Positions 52,626 through 64,000 of a stretch of DNA of 64,000 bases are shown one piece after another (the stretch's first letter is position 1; the number at the start of each line of letters is the position of its first letter). This DNA is from Rhodoferax sp. Its GTDB lineage: Bacteria; Pseudomonadota; Gammaproteobacteria; Burkholderiales; Burkholderiaceae_C. The notes under the pieces were generated by a model, which saw only the letters and a list, made by a program, of their open reading frames with translations, was not told where the DNA came from and made no database searches. Position numbers and translations under genes: made by a program. Location: assembly GCF_018780565.1 (NCBI RefSeq), contig NZ_JADMJN010000001.1, positions 1 to 64,000 on the forward strand. Direction: 5' to 3'.

Positions 52626-53984
52626 ATGTTGAAGAGTCATTGCAATCACAAACGACGGGTGTCAGTTTCCGTCCTTCGCACCTCAAAAGTTGCGGCTGCG
52701 ACGAGCTTGCTCGTTGCGTTCACTGCAGGGGCAGTTTTCGCTCAGGCGCTGCCAGCAGCACAAGACAATCATCCAGCCGTCAAAAGCGGCTTGCAGATCG
52801 AAACAGCGACGATCCTGACGCTGCAAAAGGCCGTCGCGCTAGCCTTGGATGGCAATCTAGACCTGGCTGTCGCAAGGCGGGAAATCGAGGCAACGCAAGG
52901 TCAGGTGATCCAGGGGCAAGCTCGCCCCAATCCCGAACTGGCGTACTCGCTGGAAGACCAGCGGGCAGCAACCCGCACACAAAGTGTGCAGATCAATCTG
53001 CCCGTCGAAATGGGTGGCAAGCGCGCGGCTCGTATCACTGCGGCAGAGCGAGGACGCGACATTGCGGTCGAAGAACTGAACTTGCGCCGCGTCGAAATTC
53101 GTGCCGCCGTGGTCGCTGCCTTCTTCGAGACTTTGGCGGCACAGGAACGTGCAGCATTGGCTCAAGCCAGTGTCGATCTGGCAAAACGCGCTACTGATGC
53201 CGTTGCCAAACGTGTGGCAGCGGGCAAGGTTTCTCCGGTCGAAGAAACCAAGGCACGGGTGGCCGAAGCAGGTGTGCGAGTCGAATTGGCACAGGCCCAG
53301 AGCGAGCAACGTAATGCTCGGGCACGCTTGGCCAGTTTGCTAGGGGCCAACCCACCGCGATTTACTCTCGTGTCGGGCAACGTGGAAGAGCTTCCGGCTG
53401 TCTCTTCGTTCGACAACGTCCAGCAGCGCCTGTCCGCTTCGCCAACGCTGCGCCGTATGCATCTGGAGGTCGAGCGCCGCAGGTCGTTGGTCGATGTAGA
53501 GCGCAGCAAACGGATACCCGACGTCACTTTCAGCCTAGGGGTGAAACGCCCCAACGAACTGCAGCGCGATCAACTGCTGTTTGGTGTTTCCGTCCCCTTG
53601 CCGCTGTTTGATCGCAATCAGGGGAACTTGTTGGAAGCGCTGAAGCGCGAAGACAAGGCGCGGGACGAACTCCAAGCTTTGAACATGCGAGTCAGCACGG
53701 ACGTATTGCAAGCCCGCGAGCGGCTGGAATCCATTCGTGGGGAAGTCGACGTCTTGCAACGGGATGTTTTACCTGGGGCCAAAAGTGCCTACGACGCGGC
53801 CACCGTCGGATTTGAAAACGGCAAGTTCAACTTCTTGGAAGTGCTGGACGCACAGCGCACCTACTTTGCTGCCAAGTCTCAATACCTCAAAGCATTGGCT
53901 GAGGCGCATCGCACGGCTGCGGACATTGACCGCGTGCTCGGCGAATCTGGCGTAAATGCTACCCAGCCAGCGAATAAGGAATAA
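52626..53984 (+). CDS. czcC: Outer-membrane efflux protein CzcC (TolC family)
   Basis: 452 residues, ATG at 52626 after GGAG. A signal peptide (SLLVAFTAGAVFAQ) is followed by two OEP repeats rich in amphipathic helices: TATILTLQKAVALALDGNLD, then QGQARPNPELAYSLEDQ, and the second half with RRMHLEVERRRSLVDVER and ARDELQALNMRVSTD. It forms the trimeric exit channel. The next gene starts 2 bp after its stop. Confidence 0.9.
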   Translation: MLKSHCNHKRRVSVSVLRTSKVAAATSLLVAFTAGAVFAQALPAAQDNHPAVKSGLQIETATILTLQKAVALALDGNLDLAVARREIEATQGQVIQGQARPNPELAYSLEDQRAATRTQSVQINLPVEMGGKRAARITAAERGRDIAVEELNLRRVEIRAAVVAAFFETLAAQERAALAQASVDLAKRATDAVAKRVAAGKVSPVEETKARVAEAGVRVELAQAQSEQRNARARLASLLGANPPRFTLVSGNVEELPAVSSFDNVQQRLSASPTLRRMHLEVERRRSLVDVERSKRIPDVTFSLGVKRPNELQRDQLLFGVSVPLPLFDRNQGNLLEALKREDKARDELQALNMRVSTDVLQARERLESIRGEVDVLQRDVLPGAKSAYDAATVGFENGKFNFLEVLDAQRTYFAAKSQYLKALAEAHRTAADIDRVLGESGVNATQPANKE

Positions 53985-53986
53985 AC

Positions 53987-58796
<4,810 letters not shown>

Positions 58797-58845
58797 ACGA
58801 GCCTTTTGACCTGATTCTCAACCTGTACTTTTAAAAGGAAAACTC

Positions 58846-59229
58846 ATGAAACTGATTTCGACCACCTTCGCTTTGATGTTGATGGCATCGGGCATCGTAT
58901 TCGCCGCAGACAAACACGACCATGGTCATGAAGACAAGCCTCTGCATGGAGGTTTAGTCACGGAAGTCAAGGATATGGACTACGAGCTCGTAGCCAAACC
59001 CAATGTGCTTCATTTGTACGTACGCGATCACGGGAAACCAGTTGATGCCAACAAGGTATCTGCCAAGGTCACTTTGCTGTCAGGCAGTGACAAGCAAGAG
59101 ATTCTTTTGAAACCATCGGGTGACAAGCTTGAAGCCAAAGGCAGCTTCAACGTTACGCCTGGTACTAAGGTTGTCGCGCAGGTGAGTCTTGCGGGCAAGC
59201 TGACAACGGCGCGATTTGTTTTGAAATGA
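58846..59229 (+). CDS. Stand-alone CzcB N-terminal domain protein
   Basis: 127 residues with a signal peptide (STTFALMLMASGIVFAAD), then KHDHGHEDKPLHGGLVTE. The mature part follows the CzcB N-terminal domain: HGGL...YELV...LHLYVRDHGKPVDANKVSAKVTLL matches HGGK...LEAL...LRVWLYDKGKP...KVSATIT in czcB. So it is a free periplasmic copy of that domain, perhaps a metal shuttle. It is 49 bp after czcA and before a terminator. Confidence 0.75.
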   Translation: MKLISTTFALMLMASGIVFAADKHDHGHEDKPLHGGLVTEVKDMDYELVAKPNVLHLYVRDHGKPVDANKVSAKVTLLSGSDKQEILLKPSGDKLEAKGSFNVTPGTKVVAQVSLAGKLTTARFVLK

Positions 59230-59234
59230 CTTAA

Positions 59235-59265
59235 GGGCCAAGAGCGAGCTTCTTGGCCCCTTCTT
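59235..59265 (+). terminator. Terminator after the czc operon
   Basis: Stem GGGCCAAGA (59235-59243) and TCTTGGCCC (59251-59259) with a 7-base loop, followed by CTTCTTT. It starts 5 bp after the stop of the CzcB-domain gene, and thus ends the czc operon. Confidence 0.85.
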
Positions 59266-59355
59266 TAGATTGCCCTAGCGAAGATAAAAGCAGTGATGCA
59301 ACTCGTCGGTTGGGCCTAGTGGGCTTGTACGGCGTTCATAAAAGAGGAAAGATGT

Positions 59356-59649
59356 ATGAGTATTTTTGACAAACTTTTCGGTGGTCACCAGCGAGGCAGT
59401 CACCGTGGCGGGGGGCACAACGGTGATCGCCACGGCTATGGCGGTGGGTACGCAAGCGGCGGACCTACGGCTGGCGGAGGAGGCAACGGCAGCGTTACAT
59501 GTCCGAGCTGCAAGGTGCTAAACCCGCTAGGCGCTCGTTTCTGCCAGCAGTGCGGAACTTCACAGGTTCCGTCGGCCTGTACGCAATGCGGAGCCACCCT
59601 GCAAGCGGGGGCTAAGTTCTGTGCACAGTGTGGGAAGGTAGCCACTTGA
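59356..59649 (+). CDS. Double zinc-ribbon protein
   Basis: 97 residues. A Gly/His-rich, low-complexity first half (SHRGGGHNGDRHGYGGGYAS) precedes two zinc-ribbon knuckles: VTCPSCKVLNPLGARFCQQCG and SACTQCGATLQAGAKFCAQC (about residues 48-93). The second half would bind two zinc ions. The gene has a good ribosome binding site (AGGAAAG) and stands between the czc terminator and lspA. The function is not known. Confidence 0.75.
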   Translation: MSIFDKLFGGHQRGSHRGGGHNGDRHGYGGGYASGGPTAGGGGNGSVTCPSCKVLNPLGARFCQQCGTSQVPSACTQCGATLQAGAKFCAQCGKVAT

Positions 59650-59883
59650 CTTCGCAATGCAATGGTGCGACGTCGATAGAGACTGTTTCATGCTCCTTAG
59701 TTCGGTGACGACTAAAGCAGGGCAGCTATCGAACCTCCCTCCAAGTGGCTGGAAAATCCTTTGAACGAACAATCTATGGATCTGCAGGTCACGTCAGCCG
59801 TGTGCGCCTTCAAGCAGCTACGGTTGTCGCTGCCGCCTACTGTGGCGCCAGGTAACTTTGTCTTCGAACTTGAAAATGAAGTA

Positions 59884-60354
59884 ATGACTTATCCAAATCG
59901 CAAAGCGCATTGGTACTCTGTGGCGATTCTCGTGCTGGCAATCGACCAAGCCGCCAAGAGTTTCATAAGTCTAACCACCCCACTTGGCTGGATACTTGAG
60001 GTGACGCCATTTTTCAATCTGGTTAATGTTCTAAACCCAGGCGCGGCCTTCAGCTTTCTGGCTGGCGCCGGAGGTTGGCAGCGCTGGTTCTTTCTGGCGA
60101 TCGCATTAGGGGCGTCTATGTGGTTGGACTGAATGCTCGCCAAGCCGAATCGCCGTCTTGAGGCCCTGGCGTACAGCCTGATCTTAGGCGGTGCCGTTGG
60201 CAATGGCGTTGACCGCATCGCTCGCGGGCAGGTCGTCGATTACCTGGACTTTCACTTACGTGGTATGCACTGGCCTGCGTTCAACATCGCAGATGTCGCC
60301 ATATGCGTCGGTTCCGGGCTAATTCTCTTTTTGTCATTCAAAGTGCACGAATAG
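59884..60354 (+). pseudogene. lspA: Signal peptidase II (LspA), interrupted by a TGA
   Basis: From the ATG at 59884 the frame shows the normal LspA: AIDQAAKSF, TPFFNLVNVLNPGAAFSFLAGAGGWQRW, then a TGA at 60130-60132, and immediately in the same frame [35 protein letters not shown] and [11 protein letters not shown]. Both catalytic Asp (GNGVDR and NIAD) are downstream of the stop. At the TGA homologues usually have Trp, so one base change explains it. It is a disabled copy unless the stop is read through. lspA-like genes often accompany pbr/cad operons. Confidence 0.85.
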
Positions 60355-60382
60355 CCTATTTTTCACATTTAAGAAGGCGTAA

Positions 60383-60634
60383 ATGCAAATAACTGACCCC
60401 ACAAATCAAAGAATCAAAGCCTTGTTAGTCCGAGCCACGGAGATCAAGCAGACCAGTGACCATTGCTCGGGGCATAGTGAAACTTGGAGCGAGGTCAATT
60501 TCGACGCGTTTGCAAAGATGTTTGTCGAAGAATGCATCACCATTGTTGAGCGAGAAGGCATTGAAGGCGAACAGGGCGTGGCTAATGTTGAGGACTTGAA
60601 GACAGCCATGCGTGTGCATTTTGGACTTCAATAA
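60383..60634 (+). CDS. Small hypothetical protein, 83 aa
   Basis: ATG at 60383 after AAGAAGGCG, 83 codons. It is acidic and helical (FDAFAKMFVEECITIVEREG) with an N-terminal segment ITDPTNQRIKALLVRATE. Typical of small phage- or plasmid-linked proteins; no family is recognised. It follows lspA by 28 bp. Confidence 0.55.
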   Translation: MQITDPTNQRIKALLVRATEIKQTSDHCSGHSETWSEVNFDAFAKMFVEECITIVEREGIEGEQGVANVEDLKTAMRVHFGLQ

Positions 60635-60706
60635 GCAAGCCAGTGAACTTTGCGTGGTTGAAACCGCGTCAAGCAAGAACGCAGACGAATCCAGCCTGCT
60701 GGATTC

Positions 60707-62005
60707 CTAAGCTCTGGCCACAGGCATGTCACTAAATTTGGTGGTGTATTGAGGCGTAAGTCTTTCTTGCCTCATCGACCAGTCGCGGGGCCTGCACCCA
60801 CCGACAGCGCTTCCTACATGGATGGCACCGCGTCCAAACCGATCATTGATGGAATCCATTGCTGCCATCAATTTTCCGCGATCCCGTGTTTCAGGCGCAC
60901 CGAAGTCAAACTCGCCTTGTGAGACGTTGTCCGGCATCAAGTCCAGCAGCATGACTCCTGCCTTGGAGAGTTTGAATCCCGGTTTGTAAATCTGGGTGAC
61001 TCCCATTACAGCGGCCTGAACCAGATGCCTCGTGTCCGCCGTCGGACGGCGCAGCGGTATGACTATGCTTTTGGAGAAGTGTGGCCCCTGTCGGAAGGGG
61101 GACGTGTGGGCGAACACCAGTATCTGACCAGCCAAGCCGGATTGACGCCGCAGCTTGGCTGCCGCACGGCTGGTGAACTCGCTCACCGCCTCGATGAGAG
61201 GCTTAACTTCAGTGACGGGCTGACCAAATGAGCGGGTGCAAGCAATCTGTTTTTTAGGGCTTGGCGCGTCATCCAAGCTGATGCATGCCTCCCCCTGCAA
61301 TTCTCTGACTGTGCGCTCCAATACAACGCTCCAACGATCACGAACCATGGATGGACTCAATCTTGCGAGGTCGAGAACCGAAGTCACCCCTGCGTCACGC
61401 AGTTGCTGTCCGATGCGCCGACCGACCCCCCACACTTCGCCCACATCGGTCGCAGCCAATATGGCATCCACATCAGATCCAGGGAGGTTTAACAAGTTGC
61501 AGACCGTAGCCAAACTCTCAGGGTAACTGCCAGGCTTTCTTTCGGCGGTCTTGGCAATGTGATTGGCCAGTTTGGCCAGTGTCTTGGTGGCACCAATACC
61601 GACGCCGCAGGGGATGCCAGTCCACTGATTGATCCGGTCACGCACAGCATGCGATCTCTTAGTCAGGTCGCCGCGAACCCCATCAAGCCCAATGAATGAC
61701 TCGTCGATGCTGTAGATCTCCTGGGCAGGGCCCAACCCAGCAGCGATGCTCATCATGCGGTCGCTCATGTCTCCATACAAAGCGAAGTTGGCCGACAGCG
61801 CGACCAGACCTTCCTGTTCTTCCAAGTGCCGGATCTCGAACCACGGCGCGCCCATCTTGACTCCCAGCGCCTTGGCCTCGTTGCTGCGTGCAATCGCACA
61901 CCCATCATTTGAAGACAGCACAACCACTGGACGACCGTTCAAACTGGGCCGAAACACGCGCTCACAACTGACGTAAAAGTTATTGCCATCAACCAGAGCA
62001 AACAT
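60707..62005 (-). CDS. umuC: Y-family DNA polymerase UmuC
   Basis: 432 residues, full length for Umu[18 protein letters not shown] (palm Asp), then the [12 protein letters not shown] acids (DE), [20 protein letters not shown], a helix-hairpin-helix [17 protein letters not shown] and the little-finger domain. It should catalyse error-prone translesion synthesis with UmuD', but no umuD is adjacent. It is convergent with the 83-aa gene. The truncated second copy is at 46591-47778. Confidence 0.92.
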   Translation of the reverse strand: MFALVDGNNFYVSCERVFRPSLNGRPVVVLSSNDGCAIARSNEAKALGVKMGAPWFEIRHLEEQEGLVALSANFALYGDMSDRMMSIAAGLGPAQEIYSIDESFIGLDGVRGDLTKRSHAVRDRINQWTGIPCGVGIGATKTLAKLANHIAKTAERKPGSYPESLATVCNLLNLPGSDVDAILAATDVGEVWGVGRRIGQQLRDAGVTSVLDLARLSPSMVRDRWSVVLERTVRELQGEACISLDDAPSPKKQIACTRSFGQPVTEVKPLIEAVSEFTSRAAAKLRRQSGLAGQILVFAHTSPFRQGPHFSKSIVIPLRRPTADTRHLVQAAVMGVTQIYKPGFKLSKAGVMLLDLMPDNVSQGEFDFGAPETRDRGKLMAAMDSINDRFGRGAIHVGSAVGGCRPRDWSMRQERLTPQYTTKFSDMPVARA

Positions 62006-62026
62006 GACCAGAGCCTTTGAACAGGA

Positions 62027-62428
62027 CTAAACGCCTGAGCCTTTTGGTTGAAGAATCGAAACCACTTTGCCAGTGGCCATGCCTTTGAGTAAGGCCACTT
62101 CGTTCAGAAGCACTTGGTTGACGGATGCAAGTTTGGCCAAGTCCGCGCGCGCCTCTGCTAGTTCCTGCCTCAGAGCACGGTTGACCTCGCGCTCACGAAC
62201 CAACGCATCATGCTTGGCATCGCGCTGGGTTCGCGTCGCCTTGCCCACCAGCCCTCTGATTTTCTCGGCGAGGTCTGGGTAAGTGTTGTGAATCAGCGCA
62301 GGGGTGACCCCAGCCAACTTCGCAACCGCAGAGATGGACACCTTGCTCTGGCCAGCCTGCACCTGCGCAATGGCCTGCTGAATCTCATCAGCGGTCTTTT
62401 TTCGGCTACGAGCCTTGGGGTCACTCAT
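62027..62428 (-). CDS. TnpC-like HTH/coiled-coil protein with integrase
   Basis: 133 residues from the ATG at 62428 (GGAG six bases upstream). It has a helix-turn-helix-type segment (ISAVAKLAGVTPALIHNTYP) and then a coiled coil with heptads (LVREREVNRALRQELAEARADL). Size, layout and its position just after the integrase match the TnpC-like partners of Tn554-type recombinases. It begins 8 bp inside the integrase gene (overlap) and ends 21 bp before umuC. Confidence 0.65.
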   Translation of the reverse strand: MSDPKARSRKKTADEIQQAIAQVQAGQSKVSISAVAKLAGVTPALIHNTYPDLAEKIRGLVGKATRTQRDAKHDALVREREVNRALRQELAEARADLAKLASVNQVLLNEVALLKGMATGKVVSILQPKGSGV

Positions 62429-64000
62429 TTGGAGCTCCATTCAGATTTGACGTATCCGGTGTCAGTAGAACACCAAGGTCTACCATCACTTGGCGCGCCC
62501 ATTGAACGTCACGCTCAGCACGTTGCCTGACCGCTGGGCCAGCATCGTCAATGGTCAACAATTCGGTCTGTTGCGCATAGATGCCTTTCCAGATCTCGGC
62601 AAACGACTCATCAATGACGCCGTTCTTGCATCCAACGCACCGGGTCGCTTCATACAGACCCGCGCCACCACACCCCTTTTCTTGCGCCAGGCACCATCCG
62701 TGGCCCGTGGCGCGGATGTGAACCTGGGCTGCTGTTTCAGCCAACAACGCGGTGCGACTTTTCAGGGTAATCGCACGCGACTTCTTGATTTGGCGGCCAG
62801 CGCCGCCGCTTAGGGCCTGGTCACCAAGCCAGGACTCAATCAAGTCCACCTTGAAGTCGGTCATTTCATCCAGCACTTCATCGAACAACGATGCGTCTTG
62901 CATTGGGTTGGATGCATACAACTGGGTCATGCTCATGCTGGAATGCTTGAACTGCCATTTGAGGAAGACAAGTGAGGCGCAGCCCATGCGCGACTCAACG
63001 ATGTTGCGCGCGTAAGTTCTGCGGCACTGGTGGGGTGCCAACTGCCAGTCTGTGCCAGCAGCCTTTGCCAATCGCCGGAATGAGACCTTCGATCCACCAT
63101 TGGATAGCGCGTCAACGTGATAGCCAGTCGATTCACTCTGCCCAGACCGGCTGGTGCATAGAAACAGTTTTCTGGCGTCTCGCTTTGCCTTTGCCAATCG
63201 CAGCATTCGATTCGTCAAGCCCTGAGGTGTTGGGTTGCATTCCAGTTCTGCCACTTCAAGAGCCAGCATTTCTTGAAGTGGCTTTGCGTAGCGGCTCATC
63301 AGAGCCAAGACTTTGACCGTGAGCTCGGGTATTAAGAACTCCACCCTGCCTTTTCCCGTCTTATGCTCGGTGGTGGCGACCCAGTGGAATTCAATGCCGT
63401 CTCTCACTTCGCTACGCCATGATCCGGCCTCGACCCCGATCGCTTCCTCGTTGCGCATGCCACTGGTGATCGACAGGACGTAAAGTGCTGCATCCCGAAT
63501 GCGAATCAGCGCGGGATTTCTAAGCCCCAAGCTCCCGGCGTCTCGTTCGTTGAGAATTCTCGGTGCCGCTGCAAAAATCTCTTCACAATAGTTGAACACC
63601 TTGGCCTGCACATCAGGAGGGATGATGGGCGTTTTCCCGGTTTCAGTTCGCCCAACTTGTTTTGCCAAACCGCTGACCCGCCACAGAGAGCTGTCGCCCC
63701 ATGGGCATGCAGCAAGCGGGAATGACGTGTCGTTGCGAAACACCCATAAGAAGTCCAGGATGCGCAAGCTGTCGTAGACGCTACCTGCATTGCGTGTAAG
63801 TCGAGATTTCGTGTAATGAACATAGTTGACGACGTGAATGGGTTTCACCTGGTCGAATCTCTTGATGTTCAGTGCAGTCAGCCAACGCATCATCGGAATC
63901 GCTGATGCAATGGCAGCCTGGCAGATACCCATTGCCACCGGAGGCTTCGAGCCAGGCAAGCCTCGCTTGAACCATGCATACAGGACAGCCTTGCAGTCAT
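62421..64000 (-). CDS. Tyrosine recombinase/integrase, 5' end outside the window
   Basis: The reading frame stays open from 62421 to the window edge, so the start is beyond 64000 (the frame there reads LYAWFKRGLPGSKPP). Catalytic residues: ITSGMRNEEAIG (Arg), TEHKTGKGRVEF (Lys), LAPHQCRRTYARN (His-x-x-Arg) and QLYASNP (Tyr). There is a second, Cys-containing C-terminal region (GHGWCLAQEKGCGG, CVGCKNG), which suggests an added metal-binding domain. Large integrases of this type occur in integrative elements and, with a TnpC-like partner, in Tn554-like units. It could mark one end of the island. Confidence 0.8.
   Translation of the reverse strand, partial: DCKAVLYAWFKRGLPGSKPPVAMGICQAAIASAIPMMRWLTALNIKRFDQVKPIHVVNYVHYTKSRLTRNAGSVYDSLRILDFLWVFRNDTSFPLAACPWGDSSLWRVSGLAKQVGRTETGKTPIIPPDVQAKVFNYCEEIFAAAPRILNERDAGSLGLRNPALIRIRDAALYVLSITSGMRNEEAIGVEAGSWRSEVRDGIEFHWVATTEHKTGKGRVEFLIPELTVKVLALMSRYAKPLQEMLALEVAELECNPTPQGLTNRMLRLAKAKRDARKLFLCTSRSGQSESTGYHVDALSNGGSKVSFRRLAKAAGTDWQLAPHQCRRTYARNIVESRMGCASLVFLKWQFKHSSMSMTQLYASNPMQDASLFDEVLDEMTDFKVDLIESWLGDQALSGGAGRQIKKSRAITLKSRTALLAETAAQVHIRATGHGWCLAQEKGCGGAGLYEATRCVGCKNGVIDESFAEIWKGIYAQQTELLTIDDAGPAVRQRAERDVQWARQVMVDLGVLLTPDTSNLNGAPNE

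Overview
The window looks like a genomic island plus flanking chromosome from a betaproteobacterium, most likely Burkholderiales of the Comamonadaceae type. The basis is family-level resemblance (c-di-GMP and chemotaxis proteins, a czc/cad/mer metal cluster, RES/Xre and zeta modules, TrbM, DUF932) and a moderate GC content. The species cannot be told from this sequence.

Layout. (1) 1-9.9 kb is core-like signalling: an Ala/Lys-rich histone-like protein, a PAS-GGDEF cyclase, a membrane PAS-GGDEF-EAL protein, CheY and CheZ on opposite strands, a methyl-accepting chemotaxis protein, a DUF2934 protein and a flavin-reductase-like protein. (2) 9.9-14.4 kb holds a RES/Xre toxin-antitoxin pair with a clear operator, an HTH/coiled-coil protein, and a plasmid-type trbM - zeta toxin - nuclease operon with a small gene nested inside zeta. 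(3) 14.8-17.4 kb is a minus-strand operon (TMEM165/GDT1-type Mn exporter, DMT transporter with a His-rich tail, methyltransferase) behind a candidate yybP-ykoY manganese riboswitch. (4) 17.5-23 kb is plasmid-like accessory DNA (SSB, degenerate N6-methylase, DUF932, small proteins) in which long noncoding leaders recur three times. (5) 23.4-29.8 kb is a tightly overlapping five-gene cassette: calcineurin-like phosphoesterase, helical protein, two different P-loop GTPases and a large GTPase-associated protein. It is the best candidate for an under-described conflict (defence) system. (6) 30.2-44.1 kb is a nest of mobile elements inside one IS3-family element. Its identical 25-bp ends are now 13.9 kb apart and enclose a Tn3-family transposon with its own tyrosine recombinase and KilA-N protein, a Mu/TnsB-like DDE + AAA element, and a truncated second DDE transposase. 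(7) 44.5-46.4 kb is a secreted caspase-like protein that originally lay beside the GTPase cassette. (8) 46.6-60.6 kb is a metal-resistance island: truncated umuC, merR-TP plus a Cys-rich protein (no merA), cadR-cadA with MerR-type promoters, czcI-C-B-A, a stand-alone copy of the CzcB N-terminal domain, a zinc-ribbon protein and an lspA gene broken by one stop codon. (9) 60.7-64 kb has a full-length umuC, a TnpC-like protein and a tyrosine integrase that runs off the window.

How the parts work together: the metal genes form efflux units each controlled by its own metal sensor (MerR, CadR, probable Mn riboswitch). The toxin-antitoxin, zeta and nuclease genes and the SSB/DUF932 genes are typical of a mobile element's maintenance cargo. 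The GTPase cassette and the caspase are plausible immune or suicide functions.
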